DNA from: Maniola hyperantus | Taxonomy: Eukaryota > Arthropoda > Insecta > Lepidoptera > Nymphalidae | Assembly: GCF_902806685.2 (NCBI RefSeq) | Contig: NC_048538.1 | Span: 8,246,001 to 8,310,000, forward strand | Direction: 5' to 3' | DNA: 64,000 nucleotides | Shown: in pieces, positions 32,103 to 42,835 of the stretch | Layout: each line of letters starts with the position of its first letter | Position numbering within the stretch: position 1 is the stretch's first letter | Program-made: the position numbers and the translations under genes | The notes under the pieces: generated by a model | Told to the model about the DNA's origin: nothing | Databases searched by the model: none | Seen by the model: the letters and a program-made list of their open reading frames with translations, nothing else

Positions 32103-32334
32103 GATTTTGAATAAATTATTTGATTTGATTTGAATGTGTTTGTTATATAATAATGGTATTACATTGATCGTCGTTATTTGCTGTCACCCATTGAGGGGTT
32201 CCAGCCTCTATCTCCAAAACTATTCATTTGATCTTCACTAAAACATGAGACTTATAGTACCGTTATTCAGCGATGGAGTAAAAAACGAAATCAATGTTTA
32301 TAAATTTTGTATTCTTAAAAATATTGTACAATGT

Positions 32335-35300
32335 TTATATGATTCCAATCTTATTGGCAACATCTAACGCATCGTAGTCTCTTGCGAGTCTTACATACGC
32401 CTTCTTCTTGCCATCAGGTCTGAAACAGAAGGATGTTTATATTCAGAAATTTGCATGACTTATAAAAACAATGTGTTATCGTTCACTGTTGTCAGAGGTG
32501 TGTTGATTTTATTTCATCCTCATTCAAAGAGATTCCCACAAAACATATCATCATTTTAGTTTCACAGCAAAATAAAAAAAAATATAGGTTAAAATTATAA
32601 TAAACAAAAATACCAAACTTATTCTAGAACATAAAAATTACAGATCCAAAATATCATCTAAACCACCGCAACGAGGCAGGGTGCCCAGAACACTGGCAGC
32701 GTTACCTCGTTGAATGGCCAGACTAATATGCTGACCGAGGTAACTGCCAGCCCTCCGGTCCCCCGTGGATTCCGCGAGACGGGACGAAAGGTCCTTAAAA
32801 AAGGATCTAGCATCCTCGCCCCACGAACCCATGGTCTCCACCCCAAAAGGCACAAATATGAAACTATTTTCTATATTCTCATATTTGCGCCTCTTGGCCC
32901 TTTCTGCCTTAGTAGCCGCCGCTCCGGCCGCCACGGAGGTCGCCTGTACGTGTGACAGCGCCAGTGTATCCACACACGTGGCATCCCACACAAGCGACCT
33001 ACCTTGCTTCCACGGGACAAGAGTCATACCGTCTGGTCTCTTGCCGTCGCTACGTGCCAAACCATAAAATAAATAAATAATAATTCAGCAAAATAAATAA
33101 TTATTCTGTTTTTAATTATTACCTATCATGGGTGTAAAACTATAGTAGAGCTATTTTATTAGTCACATTTACAGTTTGACGACCTCCCTGGTGCAGTGGT
33201 TTTGTGGGAGGTCTCAGGCTTGATAACTAAATCAAGTGGGGTATCATATGAAAGGTCATACATTCATGGGTCACGGGTACATTCTAAAACAGATTTTTAT
33301 TTATTTTTATGCATCATAGTTTTTTGAATTATCGTGCAAAATGTCGAAAAAGTACGACTGTAGTACGGAACCCTCATTGCGCGAGCCTGACTCGCACTAG
33401 GCCGGTTTTTTTGTTATAGGTTTATTCAAAGTAGAAAAAAAATTATATGGGAGTAGCCTACTAAAACAGCATTACTGTAGTATAAGATTAATAGTTCCTA
33501 AATAACAGTAAGTCATCTATATCTTCATTAAATTATTAGAATCTGAAAATTTTAGCAATATCTTACCTGATAAGAGTGTTCACTTTAGCAACATTGATGT
33601 CATACAGCTTCTTGACAGCGGCTTTGATGTGATGCTTGTTAGAGCTTGTGTGAACAATAAATACCAAGGTATTGTTGTCCTCAATCTTCTTCATTGCAGC
33701 TTCAGAGGTCAAGGGGAATTTAATGATGTTGTATGCATCCATACTGTAAGCAAATATAATTATTAAAGAAATTACAAAATAACTGCACTTTCTTAATAAT
33801 AAATCTTCATTAATCTGCTTATTTTTAGGGTTCCGTACCTCAAGAGGAAAAACGGAACCCTTATAGGATCACTTTGTTGTCTGTCTGTCTGTCAAGAAAC
33901 CTACAGGGTACTTCCCGTTGACCTAGAATCATGAAATTTGGCAGGTAGGTGGGTCTTACAGCTGGCTTTAGGGGAAAAATCTGAAAACCGTGAATTTAGG
34001 GTTAGATCACACAAAAAAAAATTAATTGATTCATGAACTAATAATTAGTATTTTCAATATTCGAAGTAAGATAACTATATCAAGTGGGGTATCATATGAA
34101 AGGGCTTTACCTGTGCATTCTAAAACAGATTTTTATTTATTTTTATGCATCATAGTTTTTGAATTATCGTGCAAAATGTCGAAAAAATATGACTGTAGTA
34201 CGGAACCCTCAGTGTGGGAGCCTGACTCGCACTTGGCTGGTTTTTTCGTTCTAAATCCTATCCTGGATTCGGAATGGCCCAAGTTTGAAAAGGTTTTTGA
34301 TGGGCATGCATAGTGAACGCAAAATAACCAGTCCAAGTTGAAGACAAGGAACTGCACACTTTACTAAAATAATCTCAGCTGGGCTGGTGTAATGTACCTG
34401 CGTAAACTACCAAGTTGCAACTAGCAGATTGGACTACCTACTTACATAGGGGACTGCAAGAGTGAGGCTAGGAACTAGGCTAATTTTATCACATGATATT
34501 AATTAATTTTGTTTTCTGGTAACAACTGTTTAATTTAAAGTATGATTGATTTTATTTTCATTTTATTATTATTGCATAAACTTTTAAAAATTAAAGTTAA
34601 CAAAACGCATTTTTTATTAATAGCTGATGCATACAACTCTGTGTGAATTTAGGTTTGTAGAAGTCTGTGGGAGTACTTTGATTTTCCGGGGGGAAGCAGT
34701 AGCCCTTGTCACTCTACTATACCTATGCAAAAAATCCTGTTGATCTGTTGTGGTTTGATTGAAGGACAAACCAACTAATAAACACACTTTCACATTTATA
34801 ATATGAGTAGTAATTTAAAAACAATATTATATTGTTGTTGGTTAATGCCACCAAGGCTGTGTGTGCAATACCGAAGACTAATTTAGAAAAATTTGTAAAT
34901 GATACTCACCGATTTCTCTTGGGTAGAGATTTCCTGGGATATTTAGGATTTCTTGGAGGCTCAAATGTTTTGGGCCTACGGAAGTGCACAGATGTGCGAA
35001 TCTTACGTACGCGCTTTCCATGCTCTCCTTTAACAACCTGAACAAAGTAATCAACATTCAAGAATGTAATAAGTCACAAAAGCATTTTAATCTATATTAT
35101 ACAAGGAAAAGCTGACTTATCTATCAACGCACAGCTCAAACTACTGGACGGATCAGGCTGAAATTTGGCTTGCAGTTAGCTATTATGATGTAAACATCCA
35201 CTTAGAAAGGATTTTTGAAAATTCAACCCCTAAAGGGGTAAAATAGGGGTTTGAAATTTGCGTAGTCCTAGTAGACAAATTCGCGAGAACAAGCTAGTTC

Positions 35301-36405
35301 AGTTAATAAAAGTTTATAACATTTCAAACTATTATAATTGTTTTTTATTATTACTAAGTCATGATTGAACTGAAAAAAAAATAGTAATTTTCATGTTTGT
35401 GTTGTTCAAGCAGTATAGAATTTTCTATCAAGCTTAACTTACTACTTAAATCAAATATGTATTAAAATAATATCTTACCTTCCTTTGAGTTTTGAGTGCT
35501 TTAACTACAGGTTTTACAACTTTCTTTTGACCCTTGATTCCTGTCTTCTTAGGTTTGGGTGCAATTTTCAATTTGGCTGCCGCTGGTTTTGGTTTGGATG
35601 GTTTAGATGCAGCGGCTGCCTTTTTAACAGAGGGCTTTGCACTAGACTTGGCTTTCAAAGCAGCTGCTTTAGCGGAGCCAGGCTTAGCAGTGGGTGCAGC
35701 AGTTGGTTTCTTTTCAGCCGGTTTGGCTGCTGGTGCTGAGGCTGCTTTGGCTGGTGCTGGCTTAGGCGCTGGTGTTGACTTAGGTGCGGCAGCAGCAGCT
35801 TTGGGAGCAGGAGCGGGAGTTTTAGCAGACGCTGGTTTTGGTGCACTCGTACTACTCGCAGCTGCAGTTTTTGGTGCCGCGGCGGGTGTTTTAGCACTTG
35901 GAGGTTTTTTCTCTGTGGGCTTAGTCCCAGAGGACCCTATAAATAAAAACTTATGTTATTCCCCACTCAAATATCACCAAAAAAACGTACCTATATACCT
36001 AATATAGACCACAGAGAGCAAGAAAAGGAAAAGGTCAGATATAAAGAACTGGAATCTAAATTCCTAACCTCAATGACAATGTTTACTTCTCATAGTTTAA
36101 ATCCTAAAATAATAATGCAAACATTTACATTATAATAATGAAATAAGTAAAAATATATATGACTTACTAATATCAATTGGAATGCAACAAAATTAAAGGT
36201 TTTTTTTAATTTGGGTACATACCGCGTGGCTTTACAAAATGACAAACAAAAGCAACTTCAGGTATTATCGGACGCGAATATATAATTTAGATTAATAGTA
36301 CGTTGCTACAATACATTAAAATACAAGATAACTATTTATTCAACACTTCTATTACTGAAAACTTTATAACATACCAGATTTCTCGGGTTGCTTCTTGGGA
36401 GGCAT
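32335..36405 (-). CDS. RpL23A: Ribosomal protein L23A, large subunit (uL23)
   Basis: Component of the 60S subunit near the peptide exit tunnel. Exons: 36375-36405, 35479-35936, 34910-35037, 33567-33743, 32335-32419; 879 nt, 292 codons plus stop TAA. The conserved ribosomal core runs from about residue 155 (GIKGQKKVVK region, then VRKIRTSVHFRRPKTF) to the C-terminal PDGKKKAYVRLARDYDALDVANKIGII, split over the last three exons. Residues about 12-150 are a Lys/Ala/Pro-rich extension, histone H1-like in composition, as known for fly RpL23A. Exon 1 codes only MPPKKQPEKS plus one base. The bases before the ATG include a pyrimidine tract (CTATCTTTTTGTC), consistent with a 5'-TOP start typical of ribosomal protein mRNAs (inference). 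Introns hold repeat copies and a foreign endonuclease-like ORF. Confidence 0.97.
32638..33060 (-). CDS. Retroelement-derived endonuclease-like ORF in RpL23A intron 4
   Basis: 140 codons, uninterrupted, beginning at a TTG with no ATG nearby, so probably a fragment. Key stretch: GKRPDGMTLVPWKQGRSLVWDATCVDT, with PD and Asp spaced as in PD-(D/E)XK nucleases (positions about 8-30), then KAERAKRRKYE, FVPFGVETMGSWG and ISLAIQRGNAASVLGTLP. I recognise this as the type of domain found at the end of some animal reverse-transcriptase polyproteins; the nuclease reading is inference. No poly(A) or target duplication found. It has clearly different base composition from the host intron. Confidence 0.55.
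   Translation of the reverse strand: MARSDGKRPDGMTLVPWKQGRSLVWDATCVDTLALSHVQATSVAAGAAATKAERAKRRKYENIENSFIFVPFGVETMGSWGEDARSFFKDLSSRLAESTGDRRAGSYLGQHISLAIQRGNAASVLGTLPRCGGLDDILDL
33178..33222 (+). mobile_element. Head fragment of the second SINE type
   Basis: GACGACCTCCCTGGTGCAGTGG then GTGGGAGGTCTCAGGCTTGAT; truncated into a family B repeat. RpL23A intron 4. Confidence 0.55.
33223..33411 (-). repeat. Family B element, partial
   Basis: Only the CCGGCCTAGTGCGAGT-end half, inverted. RpL23A intron 4. Confidence 0.7.
33832..34246 (-). repeat. Family B element
   Basis: Full-length, inverted. RpL23A intron 3, about 90 bp after exon 4's acceptor side. Confidence 0.78.
34625..34808 (+). repeat. Family A' variant, diverged
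   Basis: GATGCATACAACTCTGTGTG to CACTTTCACATTTATAATATG. RpL23A intron 3. Confidence 0.58.
35097..35298 (-). repeat. Family D element
   Basis: Inverted: GGAAAAGCTGACTTATCTATC to ATTCGCGAGAACAAGCTAG. RpL23A intron 2. Confidence 0.6.
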
Positions 36406-36430
36406 CGTGACAAAAAGATAGACTATGGAG
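36406..36430 (-). promoter_or_regulatory. Probable 5'-TOP leader of RpL23A
   Basis: Read on the minus strand, the sequence just before the ATG is ATAGTCTATCTTTTTGTCACG. A C followed by a pyrimidine run at the transcript start is the translational-control signal of ribosomal protein mRNAs. The true start site is not visible from sequence, so this is inference. Confidence 0.4.
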
Positions 36431-37539
36431 ATGGAGATAGTGTTGCCAAGTCTTAAAATCAAATTCACTTGGTTTTTTTTCCAACTGGCTTTACGGCTCT
36501 AGGTTCCCACATGAATATATAGCAAAGGTGGATCGAGCGATTTTTATTGAACTATTTATTCAGAAATTCAGATACAAGCAAAGTAAGTACGGTTCCTACT
36601 AATTCTTAGTAGGTACAACTAAGAATTATTACTTTCTATTAGACATGTGTCCGCTATAGCTTATCGTAACTGAAAACAGTAGCCGTGCCTATAGCGTACC
36701 GTATCGTTACTGTCGTAGCTAGCAACGGTTATCAGCTATCATCTATGACGAACCACCTGACAACGCAACGCTGCCAACTGGCAACTGACAATGCATTGTT
36801 TGGTTTTTTGGTAGCTAGAAACGCAATAATTATGCCTTCTCTTTCTTTCTAAGTGTTTCCTCACTGAAAGCTGAGAAGGAGCGGTTATTGGCTACCGGCT
36901 TAGTAACTAAGAACTTGATAAACCAAAGCCGACCTTATCTCTATTGTAATAAGGCTTAACTGTACAAGTATTTGTCCATTACACTTTGATCTATCAATTT
37001 TATTACAGTTAGCCTTAGAATAACAGAGATAAGGTCCTCCTCTTTGGTTTATCAATCTTCGTGAAATGTTTTTGGTAAACTGGACTGTGGCAAACTATCC
37101 GTGCAGGCGTCCACTATAGTTAGACCTATGTCAATGATCATTATAATTAAACTTTGCTGCTATGAACTAAGGTTGTTATTACTTCACGATATTCATGAAA
37201 GTAAAATTGGTTTTATTTTAGTGAAATATGCGCGCGCTAGCTATACAGATGGTATTGATACGGCAGCTAGTTACTCCTTGGAAACCGTTGCGCATTGCGC
37301 ATATTAAGTTAGTTGAAATTGAAACACAACTCTGATATCGATATTCGGCAACGGTTATCAATATCGGTATTGAAACTAAATAACTGTTGGATAACCGTTG
37401 CCAGAAATAGCCAATAACGCCCATCTCTATACTTTCTATATCGATGGATACAAGTCAGTCAGCCCTTGACTGCAATCTCACCGGGTGGTAAGTGATGATG
37501 CAGTTTAAGATGGAGGCGGACTAATTGTAAGGACTATGG
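36431..37539. other. Intergenic sequence upstream of RpL23A
   Basis: No gene seen. Inverted words (AACCAAAGCCGACCTTATCT near 36921 and GGTCCTCCTCTTTGGTTTAT near 37032) suggest a decayed element at about 36900-37060. Confidence 0.35.
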
Positions 37540-37765
37540 TAGTTTTTATTAAACCCATAACCCATTGGTTTCCACACGGCATCGTACCGGAACGCTAAAT
37601 CGCTTGGCGGCACGGCTTTGCCGGTAGGGTGGAAAGTGATATCTAGCCGCGGCCAAAGCCTCCAGACCAGACCAGAAATTATAAAATTCCAAATCCCTGC
37701 CGGGAATCAAACCCGGGACTTCCCACTAATAAGACCACAGGATTTACCACTGTGGTCAACGTAGA
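37540..37765 (-). mobile_element. Second tRNA-derived SINE type
   Basis: Minus strand has the B-box GGGTTTGATTCCCGGCAGGG and GGTCTGGTCTGGAGG, ending with GGGTTATGGGTTTAATAAA. Between RpL23A and Plk4. Confidence 0.75.
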
Positions 37766-37929
37766 CAATTAGAGCCTAGAGGATTAACGAAGCGCGTTGT
37801 GTTTTTCTACCTATATACACCGAAATATCCGAGATTTCTGAACCGATTTGCGTATTTTTTCAATCGATAGAGAAACTGCGAGTTACGACATTTGTCCCAT
37901 AAATTGGAATTTGGATTCCAACTCCTCAA

Positions 37930-38275
37930 TCCTGATGCTGTACGGACCTGTACCTGACCACCAAAACTGATGGGATTTTTAAACTGTCGGTTATAAATTG
38001 ATATTGGAGATACCTACCAAGTAGACTTTTTGAACTCGAGAACTCAACTCCTCAGCCTGATGCTGTAAGGAATTGTATTCCTAAATCGTGGTGATGGTCC
38101 CACGGGATTTTTAAAGAATCATGTATGCAAATGTTTTTACGAAATTTCGTACCTACTTAGTAAGTTACCTTGCATCTCGGGGACGGGCTACTACGAATAG
38201 GCTACTTTTCGTCCTGGAAGTTTCCACGGGATTTTTAATAACCTTCCACGTCCACGTCTTAAATCCACAATCAGC
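37930..38275. repeat. Family F repeat
   Basis: Second copy of the 10660-10960 sequence, with a duplicated head (CCTGATGCTGTA occurs twice). Between RpL23A and Plk4. Confidence 0.6.
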
Positions 38276-38282
38276 TAGTCTA

Positions 38283-38480
38283 TACTAATACATCGATGAT
38301 ACTAATATTATAACGAGATAAAGTTTGTAAGTTTGTTTGTAAGAAGTAATCTCTGGAACCACTGGACCGATTCTTTCACCAGTAGAAAGCTTACATTATT
38401 CCCTGAGTGATATATGCCATATTTTATTTTAATAAAAATAAGAGATCCCTACGAAAACTGTAATAAGCTACCCTGCGCGA
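38283..38480. repeat. Family G repeat
   Basis: Second copy (ACCAGTAGAAAGCTTACATT). Ends with CGCGAAGCTGGCGCGGGTCGC. Confidence 0.5.
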
Positions 38481-38502
38481 AGCTGGCGCGGGTCGCTATC
38501 CT

Positions 38503-38737
38503 CCATACTAATATTATAAATGCGAAAGTGTGTCTGTCTTTTGTCTTTCTGCTAGCCTTTCACGGCCCAACCGTTCAACCGATTTTGATGAAATTTGGTA
38601 CAAAGATAGCTTGCATCCCGGGGAAGGACATAGGCTTTACTTTTTATCCCGCAAAATCCCACGTTCCCGCAAGTTCCCACGGGATTTTCAAAAACCTAAA
38701 TCCACACGAACGAAGTCGCGGGCATCATCTAGTTACG
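38503..38737 (-). repeat. Family A element
   Basis: Well-preserved inverted copy with a duplicated TTCCCG(C/A) phrase. Between RpL23A and Plk4. Confidence 0.75.
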
Positions 38738-39069
38738 TTATAAAATACAAATTTAAACGCGGACTACCGCTTTGTTTGTAAATAATAATTTAATAAATAG
38801 TAGCTACACTAGCTATTCTAAATAGATCTAGGGGTGGGGGTTGTTTAATAAGGAAGGATGGGGCGCTCTGGGATTTGACAAGGATGTATTTAAAAATCAA
38901 AATAATTTGTTGCTTTTAGTTCTATCATGTAATGATAAAAGGAGTCATTAGAATTTTAATAAAATCTCGAGATTATAGAGAACCTAGAACAAGTCAACTT
39001 TTTTTAACTCGAAATGTAGAATTACCTACCTATGTGTACCTAACTACTTATTGATACTTTGTCAATTGT

Positions 39070-39479
39070 AAAAACCGGCCAAGTGCGAGTCCTATCTCGC
39101 GCAACGAGGGTTCCGTACTACAGTCGTATTTTTTCGACATTTTGCACGATAATTCAAAAACTATGATGCATAAAAATAAATAAAAATCTGTTTTAGAATG
39201 GACAAGTGAAGCCCTTTTACATGATATAGTTATCTTAGTTCGAAAATTGAAAATACTAATCATTAGTTTATGAGCTCAATTTAATTTTTTTTGTGTGATG
39301 TAACCACAAATTCAGTTTTCAGATTTTTCCCCTAAAGCCAGCTATAAGACCAACCTACCTGCCAAACATGATTCTAGGTCAACGGGAAGTACCCTGTAGG
39401 TTTCTTGACAGACAGACAGACAACAAAGTGATCCTATAAGGGTTCCATTTTTCCTTTTGAGGTACGGAACCCTAAAAAT
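39070..39479 (+). repeat. Family B element, full copy
   Basis: About 410 bp. Starts AAAACCGGCCAAGTGCGAGT, then AGGGTTCCGTACTACAGTCG, and ends GGTACGGAACCCTAAAAA, so AGGGTTCCGTAC/GTACGGAACCCT form an inverted pair near the ends. Interior holds GCACGATAATTCAAAAACTATG and a (GACA)n run. Mechanism unknown. Between RpL23A and Plk4. Confidence 0.8.
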
Positions 39480-40224
39480 GGAATTAATTAAAATTAAATA
39501 AGTAGTAGTAACCAGGCTGTATATTATGTAGTTTGAACAATATCTATATTAAACAATATAATATGTATGTCACTATACCTACCTACAGAATAAGATTTTT
39601 TGAGTAATATATCTGTGCTGTGGTATTTGAAATTTAAGGTTTAAAGAAAACCTTTCTTGAATTTATTAATGAATTTTGAATAAAGCAAATAAAGTTTGAA
39701 AGTTATAATACCTACTTATTAAAAGTTTCTCCAAAGTAGTAAGTTTCAAAAAATTAAGTAGTCATTACAGCTAATTTCTTTCCAAAATCTCATCCTGTAT
39801 AGACAAAATTATATATTATTAGTTACCTCGTAGGTACCTATACAGCAAAAATATACATATTATCCCACGTTACACGTGATAATAGTGAGCATGTCCGCTC
39901 AAAATTTTACATTTTAGGGTCCGCGGCTTAGCTCAGAGACTCTTATTATGGTAATAGAAATTATTACTATTTACACTTCACTACACATGACTCATCTTAT
40001 AAGGGTTCCGTTTTATCATTCAGACGTACGGAACCCTAAAAAAAATGTTTGTGTCTGTTTGTTGCCTATGCGTTCATGTATAGTTCAGACGAAGTTGAAA
40101 TGATGTGCAGTTGTTGCTGGCACTTGCGTGAAGGTTTCTGACATAACAGTAATACCGTCAATGTACAATAGATGACGCACGAGTCGCATTAAAAGTTACA
40201 AACACATGCCATACATTAGTTTGT

Positions 40225-40458
40225 CCCGACTATAATATTATAAAGGCGAAAGTTTGTATGTGTGTGTGTGTATGTTTGTTACTCCTTCACGCAAAAACTA
40301 CTGGACGGATTTGGCTGAAATTTGGAATGAAGATAGACTATACCCTGGATTAACACATAGGCTTTTTGGCACACTTTTTATCCCGGAAATCAAATAGTTC
40401 CCGCGGGATTTTGAAAAAGGTACATCCACGCGGATGAAGTCGCGGGCATCAGCTAGTA
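40225..40458 (-). repeat. Family A element, GT-rich variant
   Basis: Has (TG)n instead of (TCTG)n and TCCTTCACGCAAAAACTACTGG. Ends 220 bp before the Plk4 stop. Confidence 0.65.
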
Positions 40459-40676
40459 TTTAATATTTTAAACATGAAAATGTTTTCATCTATATACCTA
40501 CCTACTTAGATTGTAATATGCAATCTTACAATTTAAACTTATAAGTACAGAAAAATAAATTTGACAGCTACACTTTATTTGTAAATTCATAACTACAATT
40601 TAAACCGAAAACGGAAAATATTACTACCAACACGGCACTACTATTAACTACTCATTTAATACTAATAATTCTTATA

Positions 40677-42671
40677 CTAGTAATGTTCATTGTTTTCACT
40701 TGGAGAACGACTAGAACAAGTTGTTGTACGATGAAATGATCCTAAATTATTAAAAAGTGGTGTATTGAAATTTCTGACAGCAAATCCCTGCACAGACGGA
40801 GTTGGTATATTTTGTGGTATTACATTGCTTGCAGTTTGGATGGGTCTTTTACCAATAATCAAAGGAAAACATTCATCAGAAATACATGAAAGAGCATTTT
40901 GTATCCTGTTTATACGGTTGGAACACTCTTCAAAATGATCAGTCAAATATTTTAAATCCGAAACCAATGAACCAGGATTTTGATGAATTGTAAGAGACTT
41001 ATCTATGACTTTTAATCCTTCCACTGCAGTGGAAGTTATTTTTTCACCATTATAAAAGAACATTTCAATATCTGTGCCATTTTCCATAAGTTGGCATTTG
41101 GCTAGTGAAGTGTAAATAGTAATTTTTGGTGTCTTAGCTTTCACAAGATCTACAAACCTTGCAGCATAAAGGTATTTTTTCCAATGCTTTTGTGGTAAAT
41201 TATGGTAAGAAAAAATTTCTTCAGGTTTAGGATTGTATTCCGCACTCAACACTTTATCCCTTTCTTTATCTACTGAACATATGATAATTTTCATACCATC
41301 TTTAGATATTTTACAAATTTCTACAATTTTTTCTTCTCTGTCTTTACCTTTTCTCTTGATAAACTCGACAATAACCCCACATGGTTCAATTTTTAAAATG
41401 GCATTTCTGGTTCTATGAGATATAGTAGGCAATCTCTCAGCACAAAGAGGTGGTACACTCAATGAATTTGAAGTTATACACGCTTTTGTTAAGTTTTCTT
41501 TATCTTCAGATAAATTAGGAATATTTAAATTTTTGTTTGTTATACTCAAAATTTTCATGTTCTCTAGAAGACTAGCACTATCACTAGGACTGTCTTGTTT
41601 ATGTGATGCCATGTGCACTTTGTTTTGATTATCAAACAGTTTGAGAGGTTCATTTCCAGTACGTATATAATCATTCTGTTGTCTAAGGTTGAATAAATTA
41701 TAGGAATTCTGTTCATAACATTTACTGGATGCAGCAGTCCCCTTAAGATCTACAAATAAAGCACTCTGAGTGTCACTTTTTTCATCTATTTTTGGCTTTT
41801 GGCTGTGCTGTGTGCTGTGCAGAGTAGTCAAAAATCCCGAGTCTCGTGAGAAGTCCTGTTTTGGATTATTTGTAAAACAATTATTCAGGAAGGGATGTTC
41901 CAATATACCCTTGAGGGTAATTCTTCTTGACGGATCTTTACATAAAAGTTTCTGTAATAAATCCTGGGCTTGTACAGACAATTCAGCTGGTATTTTGTAA
42001 TCTGCATTTATTACTTTATTGAGTGTAGTTTTAACATGTTTTGTATGGAAGGGAGGACTACCAACTAACAATGTATATAACATACAACCCAATCCCCAAA
42101 CATCTGCAGGCAAGCCATGCAATTCTCTGGATGCTACCTCGGGTGATATGTAGTTAGGAGTGCCACACATGGTAACATGTTTCTCATCAGGCCCATTTAG
42201 CTGTGTTGCTAAACCAAAGTCTGCTATCTTAACATTTAGTTCCTTGGTCACTAACAAATTGTTGAGTGAAAGATCTCTGTGTATAATGTTATGGGTGTGA
42301 AGATATAAAACTCCACTAAGTACTTGTCTAAAAATGTCAGCAGCAGCCTTCTCAGAGAGGCCACATGTACCTAATTTAAAGTGTTTGGCTAGTTCACCAT
42401 TATGTGCTAATTCAAGCACTAAATATACATAATGTGCATCTTCAAAGAAGGTATATAACTCTAATATAGCAGGATGTTTCAAGCGTGAGTGAATGGTGAC
42501 CTCTTGTCGCACTCTGCCTATCATTCCAGCATTGGCCATCAAAGCTTTGTCTATCATTTTGATAGCAACAAATATACTCGTCTTCCGACATCTTGCTCGA
42601 TACACATGAGCAAATCCACCTTTTCCTAGATGTTCTAATATTTCATAGTCTTCTATTTTTTCACCAAACAT
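40677..42671 (-). CDS. Plk4: Polo-like kinase 4 / SAK, centriole duplication kinase
   Basis: Serine/threonine kinase that starts centriole duplication. A single open exon of 664 codons. The kinase domain spans about residues 9-262: glycine loop LGKGGFAHV, catalytic Lys38, HRD at 131-133, DFG at 151-153, activation loop CGTPNYISPE. DSGFLT at 277-282 fits the DSGxxS/T phosphodegron through which SCF-Slimb destroys the fly and human enzymes. About residues 405-600 form the cryptic polo box (PB1-PB2) that dimerises and binds centriolar receptors. Only about 65 residues follow, with no recognisable PB3, although fly and vertebrate PLK4 end in one; the protein is also shorter than fly SAK (about 770). 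The start is the first ATG before the canonical DYEILEHLGKGGF. Lies 164 bp downstream of the LYRM9-like gene on the same strand. No intron seen. Confidence 0.95.
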   Translation of the reverse strand: MFGEKIEDYEILEHLGKGGFAHVYRARCRKTSIFVAIKMIDKALMANAGMIGRVRQEVTIHSRLKHPAILELYTFFEDAHYVYLVLELAHNGELAKHFKLGTCGLSEKAAADIFRQVLSGVLYLHTHNIIHRDLSLNNLLVTKELNVKIADFGLATQLNGPDEKHVTMCGTPNYISPEVASRELHGLPADVWGLGCMLYTLLVGSPPFHTKHVKTTLNKVINADYKIPAELSVQAQDLLQKLLCKDPSRRITLKGILEHPFLNNCFTNNPKQDFSRDSGFLTTLHSTQHSQKPKIDEKSDTQSALFVDLKGTAASSKCYEQNSYNLFNLRQQNDYIRTGNEPLKLFDNQNKVHMASHKQDSPSDSASLLENMKILSITNKNLNIPNLSEDKENLTKACITSNSLSVPPLCAERLPTISHRTRNAILKIEPCGVIVEFIKRKGKDREEKIVEICKISKDGMKIIICSVDKERDKVLSAEYNPKPEEIFSYHNLPQKHWKKYLYAARFVDLVKAKTPKITIYTSLAKCQLMENGTDIEMFFYNGEKITSTAVEGLKVIDKSLTIHQNPGSLVSDLKYLTDHFEECSNRINRIQNALSCISDECFPLIIGKRPIQTASNVIPQNIPTPSVQGFAVRNFNTPLFNNLGSFHRTTTCSSRSPSENNEHY

Positions 42672-42835
42672 TTTTTGGTTATAATATTTGCTTATAATAA
42701 ATGAAATATCTTTTAAATACTCTTTTTAAGTACACTTTATTTGCTTTTTCCATTATTGTTTTGAATACTGTAAAGAAAATACACCATTTTTATTTAATAG
42801 GACAAATTAAGTAAGTAAGAAAAGTTTTCTATATC

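Noticed and set aside
35534..36007. 157-codon plus-strand open frame, Ala/Gly/Leu-rich
   Set aside because: It is the antisense of the Ala/Lys-rich RpL23A exon 2; low-complexity coding DNA leaves the other strand open.
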